Position numbers and translations under genes: made by a program. The notes under the pieces are model-generated. The model was not told where the DNA came from. It saw only the letters and a list, made by a program, of their open reading frames with translations, and searched no databases. A stretch of DNA of 64,000 bases from positions 68,124,753 to 68,188,752 of the forward strand of contig CM051456.1 of NCBI GenBank assembly GCA_028274465.1, read 5' to 3'. The DNA is from Plantago ovata (taxonomy: Eukaryota; Streptophyta; Magnoliopsida; Lamiales; Plantaginaceae). This document shows positions 42,201-53,981 of this stretch, piece by piece (positions within the stretch are counted from its first letter, which is position 1; each line of letters opens with the position of its first letter).

Positions 42201-43458
42201 TGATGAATGTGTATTTTACACTTTCATTCGAGTCTTTTTCACCTAATTTAGCTATCCTCTATGTTAATTTAGCTATATTTTAGTACATTTTATTAGAATA
42301 GTGTCACGTTTCCCTTTAGATTTTATTTTACAGGTTTTGGTTGAAATTCGGAGATTTACGGGCAATTATATTGAAGTCTACAAGGAATTGGTGTTCCAGA
42401 AGCCTATTTGGAGTATCTGAAGGTTTCCGGATAGGAATTGGAGTCTAGGGGTCGAATCTGGAGGTTAGAAGACCATTAGAATCTGAAACCGAGTCCGAAA
42501 AGGTGAAGAAATCCAAATCCGCGTCGAAAAACGCGGAAATTCCGCGAAAAACTGGGGGGCGAACCGCCCCAGAGGATTTTTGGGCCTATATATAGTTGCG
42601 AGTTTTCTCTCCGAAAATCATATCTTTCCAAGCCTACTTTCTCACCTCTCTCTATAGTTTTAGGTAGGAACTTCCCGGGGCCTGTCCTGGGAGTTCCATA
42701 GCTTAGGGGATACTTTTTCATAGCAGATTGGAGCGCGTAGGGTCACAATCATCCGGAGATTGACAACCTTCGGTAACTTTGTATCTTACAACTTTTATCT
42801 ACTTATTTTATATATTCTTTCAATATGTTTTCTTCTATGATTGCTATTGATTGCATGCACATTATGAGTAGCTAAATTTATCGTTGGTGGTAGTATGTGA
42901 ATTCTTAGCGAGGGAAGATAATCATGTTAATGGCTATATCGCGCATTATACTCCGTGTCATTGCTTTATTTCGTTGATGAGTTGAACACCAAAATTCTCG
43001 TATGTTGTATTGATCATTATGCACACTAGGACATTTGTCGCCCAATCAGACTTAATTATCTTCGTAGTGTTGAATGATTACGGAACACAATCGGACGTTA
43101 GTTGTTGACAGGTCAGACCCATACTATCTTCGTAGTGCACAATACTTACAACAGGACCCTAGATTCATTCAAAGATCTCTATGCAAGACCGAGGAATTTA
43201 TGCATGATTATCGACCCATTATGTTAAGAAGGACCATACTATCACCAACCTCCATTATCTGCTTGAAAACCCCCTATCGCTTTTTATCTGCTGTTTTATA
43301 TTTTCTTATTAAATAGATAAAGCTAGTTATAGTCCTGAGAGAACGACACTCGAGTCATTCTGCTGCTACACTACGGTTTTCGTTGTAGTTGTGGATTGCC
43401 TTTGGCTAAATACAAATATTATTTGCTGAATCGAGACCTGACAAATCTCCGTTCATCA
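42201..43458 (+). repeat. 3' LTR of the Athila-like element
   Basis: 1258 bp, nearly identical to the 5' LTR; the main difference is a 22-bp deletion that leaves one of the two GCGAACCGCCCC hairpins. Confidence 0.93.
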
Positions 43459-45938
43459 ACACCACAACAAAATGGTGTTGCAGAAAGGAAGAATCGCACC
43501 CTAAAGGAAGCTGCAAGAACAATGCTTGCTGACACTGAAATAAGTGAAGCTTACTGGGTTGAAGCGATTAATACCGCCTGCTATACTCAAAACAGATGTC
43601 TGATTACTAAGGAATACAACAAAACTCCCTATGAGTTATTTGTTGGAAGACCTCCTAACATCACCCATCTAAGAGTATTTGGTTGTAAGTGTTTTGTTCT
43701 TAACAATGGTAGAGAATACCTAAGAACATTTCAACCAAAGGCAGACGAAGCGATATTTCTTGGTTACTCCTTGCATAGTAAAGCTTATAGAGTTTACAAC
43801 AAAAAGGCACAAACGATTGAGGAATCAGTGCATGTTGTATTCTCTGAAAAGTCACAAGGAGTGCCTGCTGAAGAATAAATATCAGATTGTATGAAGAAGC
43901 TACTCATACACGAGCAAAGAACTGAATCGGATGCTAGGCAAGTCAAGTCAATTGAACTAAATGATGATTCTAACAATGACTCTCCTCCCCCGAGACATGA
44001 CAAAATAAATATAGTTCATGACAAAGAATTTCCAGCAAAAGACGCAGTTGCTCCGGATGTTGCTGAAACAATGCAACTTCCTGTGCCTACTGACGAGTTA
44101 CCACAAACTAGCAATGCTGAACAAGCAGTTGCTGATGAACCTATCTCAGCAGAGACACAACAAAATACCCTGAATACTGAAAAACTACATACTGAAGAGT
44201 CACATGCTGACGAGCAAACTTATCCAGATCCAAAGAGCAGAAATCCTGTTAATAAATGGATTAGAGATCATCCCTCTACGGTTATGATTGGTGATATTGA
44301 CGAACGCCAAGTGACTAGATCCAAAGTATCTACTAATCATGAACTTGCTGGAGAAGCAAATGTCGTAGAAGTAGAAGATTTGTTCTCTTGCTTTGTTTTA
44401 GAAATTGAACCCAAGACCATAGAAGAAGCTTTAAAGCACTCTGAATGGATCAAGGCAATGCAAGAAGAACTGGATCAATTTGAAAGGAACAAAGTCTGGA
44501 AACTTGTACCCCTTGCTGAAGGCAAGAAAGCAATTGGTACAAAGTGGGTGTTCAGAAACAAGCTGAGTGAGTCTCGTGAAGTAACAAGGAACAAAGCACG
44601 TTTAGTTGCTCAAGGTTACTGTCAGACAAAGGATTGGACTATGATGAGTCTTATGCACCAGTTGCAAGATTGGATGCAATTAGACTTTTCTTGGCCTTTG
44701 CTGCTCACAATGACTTCATTGTTTATCAAATGGATATTAAAAGTGCATTCTTAAATGGTGAACTTGCTGAAGGAGTCTACTTGGAACAACCCCCTAGCTT
44801 TGAACTTCCCTCAGAAACCAAGATGGTATACAAGCTTCAGAAAGTTGTATATGGTCTAAAGAAAGCACCAAGAGCTTGGTATGATACCTTAGTTAAGTTC
44901 TTGCTGGATAATGGTTTCAAGAAATGTGAAGTTGAGAAAACTTTGTTTACAATGAACCATGATGGTAAAATACTCTTAGTTCAGATTTATGTGGATGACA
45001 CAATATTTGGATCTAAGGACAAGCAACTTTGTGATGATTTTGCCAAACTCATGACAAACAAGTTTGAAATGAGTATGATGGGTAAATTGAATTATTTCCT
45101 AGGATTGCAAGTCAAGCAACTCAAAGATGGAATATTCATAAATCAAACAAAGTATGCAAAGGAAATGCTCATAAAGTTTAGGATCAAAGAGGAAGAGAAA
45201 CCTGAAAAGATCCCTATTAGTGTTGGTACCAAATTGGGCTATACTAAAGAAGATAAGTGTGTTGAAGAACATAAGTATAGGAAGCTCATTGGTTCCTTGT
45301 TGTATTTAACAGCAAGTAGACCTGACATTCAGTATGTTGTTTGTGTGTGTGCAAGATTCCAATCTGATCCAAGAGAATCACACTACAAAAAGACACTTAA
45401 AATACTGAAATATGTCAAAGGTACAGACAATGTTGGATTATGGTATCCTAAAGATTCTGGATTGGAATTGGTTGGTTATTCTGATGTTGATCATGGAGGA
45501 TCAACTCTTGATAGAAAAAGTATTTCTGGAACTTGTCAGTTTCTAGGTACTAGATTAATATCATGGTTGAGCAAGAAGCAAACCTGTGTTGCCAATTCAT
45601 CTACTGAATCTGAGTACATTGCGGCTGGTTGTTGCACAGCTCAAATCATATGGATTCAACAACAATTAAGAGATTATGGTATTTCTGCAAAGAAAACACC
45701 AATCTTTTGTGATAATACAAGTGCTATTGCTATCACATAAAATCCTAAGTTCCACTCAAGGACAAAGCACATTGATATTAGACATCATTTCATTAGAGAT
45801 CATGTGGAAAAAGGAGACATTGAGGTTGTGAAAGTAGGTACTGATGATCAACTTGTTGATATCTTTACCAAGCCCCTACCAGATAATAGGTTCGCAATGC
45901 TAAGGTATAACCTTGGATTGATTGAACTACCTCAATAG
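43459..45938 (+). pseudogene. Sirevirus-like integrase C-terminus, RT and RNase H
   Basis: Resumes with [15 protein letters not shown] (catalytic Glu), WVEAINTACYTQNR, HLRVFGCKCFVL. A stop at 43876 and a hydrophilic linker follow. RT: IKAMQEELDQFERNKVWKLV, IGTKWVFRNK, KARLVAQGY, a frameshift near 44640, then MDIKSAFLNGELAEGVYLEQ, VYGLKKAPRAWYD, the intact YVDDTIFGS box, and RNase H from DVDHGGSTLDRKS and STESEYIAA. A TAA at 45738 stands where Copia has Gln in the AI(A/T)xQNP motif. The C-terminal [18 protein letters not shown] and DIFTKPLP end at TAG 45936. Confidence 0.9.
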
Positions 45939-45958
45939 TAAGGGACATAATTGGCAGA

Positions 45959-46322
45959 TTGCTGAAACAGGCATTCAACAAGTCAAAGTATGCTTACATG
46001 TATAAAGTTCCTTCCACTGATTTCTTCTAAAAGAAATGATAGTTCACTACATGATTCCTGAAACAGGCATTCAGCAAGTAATTCCTTCAAAACGAGTATT
46101 TGTTAGGAAACTTGATCACTTGCTGAGACGGGTACTCAGCAAGAGAAGAACTATAAAGATTGTTGAAACGGGCATTCAGACAATCAAAGATAATGAAATA
46201 GGTATTCAAGTATCAAAGGAAAAACCTGAGACGGGAACTCAGCAAAGAGCAAAAACACTTCTTGGATTTTATCAAAGGATATCTCAATATAAAAAGAATT
46301 TGCTGAGACGGGAACTCAGAAA
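45959..46322 (+). repeat. Array of TTGCTGA-N9-TCAGCAA palindromic repeats
   Basis: Seven imperfect copies of an inverted repeat, the best being TTGCTGA GACGGGTAC TCAGCAA at 46120-46142. Others are at 45959-45981, 46055-46077, about 46160-46183, about 46191-46212 (degenerate), 46225-46247 and 46300-46322. The loop ACGGG(C/T/A)A is also conserved. The array lies between the pol stop and the extra ORF. Confidence 0.88.
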
Positions 46323-46906
46323 TGTCTTTTAACTTAAAGAAATATGAGATATTTGATTAAGGGGGAAATTTTCAGCAAATGTAAGGCCTGTTACCTAAAA
46401 AGGTAAGTGCCAAAGTCAATTTGTCAAAAATTGCTGAAAAGATTCTCATTTACTTCAGCAAGCAATTAGCGCTGGGGTAAAAAGGATCAAATCCCGTGAA
46501 TCAAGGTAAAATTGATTTGTGACGTTAATCGTGGCACATATAAACTCGTTGTTAATCATGACATGAAACACAATCTTGGCCATTGATTTAAAGCAGTTTT
46601 CGATCTGACGGTTGATATCACAGAAAGAAAGTGTGCTCTGACGTTTTTTGTTGTGGACCACTACGCATTTAATGCAAATGCTCCACTAACGCAGATGAAT
46701 CTCTGTTTTACCCTTGTTGAGAACTCAAAACCGTTGAGCTTCTCGCACAACAGAGATACTATATAAACAAAGAGTTAGAGAAAGACAAAATTCTTTAACT
46801 CACATTTCCTTTCTCTGCAAATTTTATAGCTTGTGCCCTGAATTCACTGTACCTCCGGTAAAAAAGAAAGTTATCTTTTTCGTACATTCCTCCTGTTATA
46901 TAAGAA
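46323..46906 (+). other. Region between palindrome array and ORF3 (second polypurine-like tract)
   Basis: TTAAGGGGGAAATTTTCAGC at 46358-46377 resembles the true polypurine tract at 52452. A TATA-like ACTATATAAAC lies at about 46758, followed within 150 bp by the ORF3 start, so an internal promoter for ORF3 is possible. No ORF supported. Confidence 0.55.
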
Positions 46907-48784
46907 ATGGCTCCAAAGAGAGAGTCCTCCAAGACCTCAAAATCATCCAAAGCTGATAGTGCTGGGAAAAGCACTACACCGGTTGAAATTCCGGCAACCA
47001 ACACAGTGAAAATTGTGTTGAAAAATGACAGAATCACCGAAAGACCCATGTCGCCTGCATATCTTGACACTGCAAAGTGTGAATAGATGATGCAATGGGA
47101 CGGATTCGCCAACGAGAAGTATATTAAATACTTCTATGAACAAGAACTAGATGAGGAAAATGAAGAGGCGTTGAATTTGATAAATCAACAATGCCTTCTT
47201 TTCTTCATAACTGCTTGCCCTGAGAAAGTGAGTATGTTAGATACTATGGAATTCTACAATAATGCAGAAATCCAAACTCTCACTGATGGACAAGGAGTCA
47301 CTGCAAAAGTGATTTCTACCACAGTTCAAGGTGTGCAAATCATTCTGAAATGGATTGATTTAGCCAACATCTTTCAGATTCCAACTACTGGAAGTGAAGA
47401 TGACATCACTGCCACTGATGAAGAAATAGAAGCATTCTATAGTGATGTCAGAAATGGAAAGATGAAGAAAGGAGAGATTTCTCCCGTGACTTGGACCTCA
47501 AAGCACGTAAAAAGGAAGCATCTCTGCCATTCGCTTGGTCTAGTAGCTCTGCTACTAATCAAAGTCTTAGACTCCCAAGTTGGAGGAATAGACCAAGTTG
47601 GCTTGAGAAGGTGGCCATTGCTGATGCATATCCATGAGAACAGAACAGAGCTCAACTGGGCTAAGTACATTTTCAACAGACTTGTTGATTGTGTTACTAA
47701 GTTCAAGGTAAAGGTTGAAGACAACACAGTCTCACCTACCTTCCCAGTAATGTATGGACTGAAATTATGCTATATCCTTGAACACTTCAGGATTCAGCTG
47801 AGAAACCCATTGTCGATTAAGAAATCAGTATGCAATGTGGGAAGAGCCTTCTACAAGCAGAATGGACCTCAGCTTGCCGACAAGAAGTCAAAGAAGACAA
47901 CAGCTGCAAATGTTGTCAGTGTTGGTCAGCAAGACAGGTATACAACAGCTGCAAATGTTGCTGAGACTGAAAATCAGTCCATGAATACAACTGCTGCAGA
48001 TGGTGATCAACAAGGTAAGTGTACAACAACCGTTGCTGAGAATGCAACAGCTGCAGATGTTGTTGCTGGAGCCACTGCGGTTGCTGAAACTAATGCACCC
48101 AGTGAAAAATCTAAGAAGAAAAAGAGGAAAGCTAATGATGACACTCAAACTGCAGTGTCATCAGCTGACCCCATTCCCAAGAAGAAACGGACAAAGACTT
48201 GCCCAAGAAAGAAAACAACGGCACGCAAGTCCGTTCCAATTGTCCATGATCTTTCAGATGATGCTCCAGTGGTTGCTGAAACGCAAGCCACTCCAGTAGA
48301 TGTTTTTGAAGTGTTTGCAGAAGCCTTCAGCAATGTTGAAGTGTTTGCAGAAGCCTTCAACAATCAACCCAACGTTGATACATCTGCTGAAATAAGACCA
48401 CAAGGCAGTGGAAATGAAATTCCTGCCCCAGTCCCCGATATCTACATTGTAGATAATCTTGATGACCATACTCTGGAACCAGCAAGTGATATTGCTGCTG
48501 ATTTGAGAAGAGAGGCACTTGCTGACAATGCTACTGAAAAGATGGTTGCTGAACAAGCAACTCATCAAGTTGCTGAAGCTACAGTTGCTGAAGCTGCAAT
48601 TGCTGAAGCTGCAATTGCTGAAGAACCAGTTGTTGAGACTGCAATGGTTCAAGTCCCAGAGGTTGCTGAAACACCACAAGAGACACTATTCGACGACGCA
48701 TCTCGTGATGCTGAGAATATTAGACCTAGTTCAGCAATAATATCTATTGACAAAGTCCAACTGGTGCTGACAGACTTAAGCTAG
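46907..48784 (+). pseudogene. Sirevirus-like extra ORF (ORF3, env-like position), one in-frame TAG
   Basis: ATG at 46907 (MAPKRESSKTSKSSKADSAG) is in frame with the following 565-codon stretch, separated only by a TAG at 47084. Residues about 60-310 form a globular region (MMQWDGFANEKYIKYFYEQE, WIDLANIFQIPTTG, KRKHLCHSLGLVALLL, WAKYIFNRLVDCV, FPVMYGLKLCYILEHFRIQL). The rest is low-complexity, rich in VAE/AEA repeats and lysine runs. No signal peptide or membrane helix is evident, so an envelope role is not supported by what is visible. The position matches the extra ORF of Sirevirus elements. Function unknown. Confidence 0.75.
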
Positions 48785-51700
48785 CAAATGGAATTGGAGA
48801 TTGATGACACCTCCAACAAGTCAGTAGACCTGTTCATGACAAGCAGTGAACTTAAAGGTCAAGATGTCTCTGCTCAACTTGTCAATTCAGAGACAAGGGA
48901 GATTGCTGAATCTGCACAACCTTCTCAAATAGAGCAAGAAAGAAGTCTGTTGAAGAACAAGTCCCAGATAATGAAGATGTTGTCATTGCTGAAAGGACTG
49001 AGTCACCACCTGCCCTTCTTCAGCAGGTAGTTAACTCAGATATAAGCAAAACTTCAATATCTTAAACTATCTCTTTTGCTGATATCATTATTTCCTTACA
49101 GACTTCTCAAGATACAAGTCAGAAGATTGCTGAAACTTCTGCACCAGAATCCACAACTTCTGTTCAGCAGGTAGATGAAGTTTTAGGTAAATCTACTAAG
49201 TTTGACAACTTAGTACTTGTATCTAACTTAAAATTATTCCAGGATGAACAATTCAAGGATGCTGCTCAAGCTCCTGAAGCAATGGAAATAGTGCCATTAC
49301 AACAAAGTGTGCAACATGAGCTTGCTGAACTTCAGCACGTAAATCATGTTCCAGTTTTAGACTCTAAAACTATTTTCCAAAACCTTCCTGAATTTAATTT
49401 TATTCTTTTTCAGGCTCAAAAGGAGACCACTGAAGTGGTTTACATCACTGAAGATTTGGAAGTAAGTTCAGAAGAACTTTACTCGAACTTCAAAAGGAAT
49501 ACCTTGACTAGAGTTGCTAAATCTGTCAGCAACTGGCAACGGTACAGAAGGATGGATTTCTCTGATCTTCACCTTCATCTGTCCAACGAGAAAAAGAGAA
49601 TCTCTTTACTGAGACTCGAGACCTTTGTACATTCCATACTTCCAGAAGAGCTGACATATTCTTAGCTAATGAGCTCCAGTTTGATTGCTCTAATCAGAGA
49701 AAATATGAAAGCAAAATTCAAGAGTGCCTCTCCAGCTGAGCAAGCTGTGATGCTCAAGGGTTCTTTTGTACCCGTGGTGGCTGATCCCCACAAAATCAAT
49801 GAGGAAGAGGAAGTAACTAGCGCTGCTATGTACAAACATCTCGAGTTAGTTATACTAACGGACGATGATGAAGAAGGAGAGGATGAAAATATCCCAAAAG
49901 ATACCAGTGATGATGAAGGAAAAGATTCCAAGGAAAAAAAGGATGATGATGATGATAATCAAGGTCCTAGTCCTGATGCTGGTGGAGTTAAGCTGACAGT
50001 TGCTGAGACTGAACATCAAGTTACTGAAAATCAGCAAGCTGACCAAACTCCCAGTCAGCATCAAGAATCCACTCCTTCTCCTGCTGAGACAAGTACTCAA
50101 CCAACTGAACAAGTTGCTGAAACTGAAGAAGAGTACGCCCGAAAGCGTGCTGAAATGTAGGCAAAAACAAGCTTTCTGATGCCGAGTTAGCTTTACTCGA
50201 TGCCAAGGTCACTGATCCAAACCTTGATGATGAAGATATGGATGAAGATTATAAAAGAGCACTCCAAAACAGTCTACAGATTCATGCTAGGCATACGCAG
50301 AATCCAGACATTGCTCAATTTTCAGGAGTAAAGAACACGGAAGTCCCCTCCCTTCCACTTACTGCTGGTGAAACTCCAGTTGTTGAGTCAAAAGATTTGC
50401 CCTCAGCAACCACTCAACCACAGGTGATTGAAGCTAACGATTCAGGAACCAAGGTTGCTGGCCTTGATGAATCTGATGAAGAAGAAGATCTCTTCAACTT
50501 CTCAGCAAATGAAGAAGAACTGACAAAGAAAATTGAAACCACAGTGGTTGCAATTCCTCCTCCATCTCTTGAACATGATGAAGGAGATGCTGAAAGAAGT
50601 CGTTTGCTGAGAAATGATGATCAATTTGCTACTGAGATCAAAGCTCATTTACTCACTCCCTCTCTAGTGCCATTCCCTAATATTGAGGATTTTACTCCAA
50701 GAATTAAGGCACTTATGGCTGTTCACAAAGCATGCCAAGAAGAAGATGATGCACTACTTGCTGAGAGTCCGCTTGATATTGGCAAGATACTGGCTACTGT
50801 GCTGAAACGCACTACTTCTCTTACAATAGCTCAGAAAGACATAAGTCTACATCATAAAAGCTATGAAGAAGATGTCAGTCAAGCACTAAAACTTGCTAAA
50901 ACTGCATTGAAAAAGGCTCAGACTTTCATTGAAGAAAAAGTCGACAATGAGCGCAGACATGAGGAGAATTTGGTGAGTATTAAAGAACTGTCCAAGCTGA
51001 CTGCTGATCAGCAAGGAATAATTCTCAAGTACAATAGCCTAAGTACTCTTGCTAAAAATTGCAATGAGTTTTTCTCTCTGCACATTCGACCAATGATGCC
51101 ATCCATGTCTAAGGGGGGAAATAAACAAAGAAAATCTTCAAGAGCAAAGAAAACCCCTGCTGAAGCGCCATTGATATTGCCTAGTCCACCTCCCAGAGAC
51201 CTCTTCCTGAAAGAGAGCAAAGTTCAAAGAAACGAGTTGAAACAGATTCTAAGAGAAATTCAGCAAATCCAAAAAGGAGAAGAACATCTGCTGAAACTCA
51301 AGAATACTGTCACACTGAGAGTCATCAAGATCTGAATGAAGATGATGATAATGATGATTACCAAACAATAGCTCAAGCAATAAGAGCTAGACCAATTACA
51401 GCCTTAACTCCTTTTGGCCATTTCAAACATTTCTCTTCTGACTCAAGATCTTCAGCAAGAGATCAAGAAAATGCTAAGTCAAGAAGAAGAAGGCAAAGAC
51501 AGCAAGAAAACAGGCTAGCCAGCATTTCCATTGGCTCTGGCATTGAATACACAAAGACCAGCAATGAACAAACAACTCAAAATGTGATCAGAAGCCTACA
51601 TGGTTGCTGGGTCTTAAAGCTGGAAGATTTGTTGGTCAATTATTTCTTTTCAACTGTTGTACTGAATCAAATGTACACTTGGATTGAATTAAAAGTGCAA

Positions 51701-52207
51701 AGAAAATAAAGGGATTCTCCTCCCTACCCAAGAAACATTGCTGTAAAATGGCCGAATCTGGAAGTCTTAGTAAGACGAACTTCAATCAACAATTTAATGA
51801 AGCAAGAGCCTGATTTAATCAAACGGATTGATGTTGCTTACTACAGTGATCCTTTAACCAATAAGTCAAAGAAGAAATATGGTTTGATTCCTTATGAGTA
51901 TTTTTATCTCACTGCCAAGGATCAAGAAGAAGATCTTCTCTGGTTAAGAAAGATTCATGCTAACAAGGGAATTTCAGATACACAACTTCTCCATGCCAGC
52001 AATTGGGGCATGCACTTGTGGGTACTTCACTACAAAGAAATGAATGGTGAAAACCATCATTATACTGCCTGCAAGAATGCAAGGATCATTCAATTTGAAG
52101 TCCGTAAGCTACTTGAAGATTACGAGAAGGACTGTGTTGAATTTTCTGCGCTTGTTGAGAAGAGTGTAAGGGAGATTCTGAGGAAATCCTCTGCTGGAAT
52201 AACTTAA
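48785..52207 (+). pseudogene. Continuation of ORF3: broken acidic low-complexity coding remnants
   Basis: Open stretches at 49282-49665, 49669-50160, 50238-51335 and 51797-52207 are separated by stops and frame changes. They share acidic, Gln/Thr/Glu-rich composition (DDDDD, EEEE runs) and coiled-coil-like segments (around 50850-51060), and the last one has an ordered look (KKKYGLIPYEYFYLTAKDQE, WLRKIHANKGISDTQLLHA). A purine tract AAGGGGGGAAATAAAC is at 51111-51126. I infer a single ancestral ORF3 of about 1700 codons. Confidence 0.6.
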
Positions 52208-52451
52208 GTCCCTTGTAAAAGCTTTGTTTGTCTTTATTTGCTGATTTTTGTAGTTATCTCTGAACTTTCTCGTAAACTTATTGAAAGATAGCTATCAGCA
52301 ATAAGCTTTTGTCTCTTATTGGTTTTTGATTATGCAATCTACTTATGCTTACTATTTTATTATTCAAGTATTTTTGCATTATTCAACTGATTTATTCAAC
52401 ATCAGAAACCTCTAAAGGGTAACAATTAATTTAGCCATGAATTGCTAACAT

Positions 52452-52465
52452 CAGAGGGGGAAATT
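52452..52465 (+). promoter_or_regulatory. Polypurine tract of the Sirevirus-like Copia
   Basis: CAGAGGGGGAAATT abuts the TG of the 3' LTR at 52466. Confidence 0.85.
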
Positions 52466-53981
52466 TGTTAGGAAACTTGTAAATTTTGATGAGCAACTAA
52501 CCATCCTAAATTGAGGAAAGTCCATTAACTAGTACTCTTAAGGTCCATAGGAATTTATTTTAAGGACATTGTAAAAGAGGAACGTTTGCTGAAGACTTAG
52601 TGTAGGTACTAGTTAGGTGCTTTAGTTTGCTGATGATGTACTTTGTTTTTACAAACGAACTATTGAAGCACTAGAACCGTTTAGAAACTTGAAGAATTCG
52701 AAGACTGAAAACTTAAGAAGATTTCTGAAGATGGTATCTATAAAGGCACATGTTGCTCAGAAAAGTGGAAATTTCAGCAACAGCTCGCATAAGTGAAAAT
52801 CTATATGACAGAGTAGGTTGTGCTTGCTGAAACTGAGACTGACGACTTGCTGAAATACATATGTGACCTCCTTGTTGAAAGTACTTGCATTTGCGCTCCA
52901 ACGTTCATATTTGAATTCCTTTCAAATGAACATTAAATGCAAAAGTAAGCATGCGAAGAACATGAAGACTAGAAGACAAATGAAGGACGCTGCTGAAAGT
53001 ACAAAACGCAAGATAGTGACATCTTAAGGAACAAAAGCCTTAGAATTTGAAATTCAAACGGCTTTCTTGATTCACTATAAATAGAGGTCATCCGGCAAAG
53101 AGTTGAAGTGTGTCAATAACGTGATCAAACTCTCACTTGTGCTTTAACACTCATCTTCCTTACTCTTTACTGCCTATTAATCCGTTCCAAGACTTAAAGC
53201 TTGAAACAAAAGCTACTTGTGAAGAAGTAGAACATTCACGGCTAAGAAATTAGTTAAGTGTTCTTTCTTTCGAACAAGAACAAGTCTTGACACCAGAAAC
53301 AACTTAACTTGTTTACTGCAAAGTATTCAAAGTTTTGTTTCTTAGATTACCTGTTATAGCTGAATAAGTTATACTCAAGTCATCTCATCCCAAACCTCTC
53401 TAACTGATAAACACCCTTTTTCAGGCGTGAAATTCAGGGGGAATTAATCAAGCATAGTGTTGCTGATTATAAGTCCCAAGTTTGGTGGAGAACAAGGTTT
53501 CGTTCTCTAGTTAGGTTGGAAACGAAGCAAGCGTGCTTTGGTTTCTGAAGAATCGCTCTAGATAGGTGTTGTAAGGAATCTCAAACTTATCTTAGTGGAT
53601 TCAGTCCTAGAAAGGACAAAGTGGATTAGTTGAGAGATTACGCCACTCTCAGATACCACTATAAAAAGTGTTTGTGTGATTTACTTTACTGCATTTTATT
53701 TTTCAGCAAGCCTATCTATCTGTACACTGTCACTCTGCTCACTAGCTGAAACTAGCACTTACTAAAAAGCACCTACTGTATAAAGACTTCTGCACTCTGT
53801 TTTTAAAGTATCAGTAAAACTCGTTACTGAAAATTAACTAGTACTTGCTGAGAAATTTAAGTATCAACAAACTCATTACTGAAAAGTAATAAGCTCTTGC
53901 TGAGAAAGTTTTTGAACGACGAAAGTTTGAAAAGACTATTCACCCCCCTTAGTGTTTTCTTGTTGTTTAAAGGGACCAACA
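52466..53981 (+). repeat. 3' LTR of the Sirevirus-like Copia
   Basis: 1516 bp, clearly homologous to 32326-33839 with scattered substitutions and small indels. This makes it older than Copia B and the Athila-like element. Confidence 0.9.

Larger units (their letters stand above)
37300..43458 (+). mobile_element. Athila-like Gypsy element with gag-protease only
   Basis: LTRs 37300-38579 and 42201-43458, TGATGAATGTG...GTTCATCA, TSD ACACC perfect on both sides (37295-37299; 43459-43463). tRNA-Asp PBS at 38583-38600, polypurine tract GGTTTGGGGAG-type before the 3' LTR. The internal region holds one gag-protease ORF and about 1.6 kb non-coding DNA. RT, RNase H, integrase and the Athila env-like ORF are missing, so the element is non-autonomous. 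Confidence 0.9.
32326..53981 (+). mobile_element. Sirevirus-like Copia element with extra 3' ORF, carrying a nested Athila-like element
   Basis: LTRs 32326-33839 (1514 bp) and 52466-53981 (1516 bp), both TGTTAGGAAACTTGT...GGGACCAACA, and TSD CACAT (32321-32325; 53982-53986). The PBS TGGTATCAGAGCTGG is at 33842-33856 and the polypurine tract CAGAGGGGGAAATT at 52452-52465. After subtracting the 6.16-kb nested element it is about 15.5 kb, very long for Copia because of about 6.3 kb between pol and the 3' LTR. That extra region with an ORF, together with repeated polypurine tracts and palindromes, fits the Sirevirus lineage. Confidence 0.88.

Noticed and set aside
45959..46322. CRISPR array
   Set aside because: Units are palindromes with irregular spacing and diverged sequence in a plant retrotransposon; there are no uniform spacers or cas genes.
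46907..52207. Retroviral envelope gene
   Set aside because: No signal peptide, transmembrane helix or furin-type site is visible; only the location matches.
32326..53981. Large direct repeat of ~1.5 kb as a tandem gene duplication
   Set aside because: PBS, polypurine tract and the CACAT TSD identify the repeats as LTRs.
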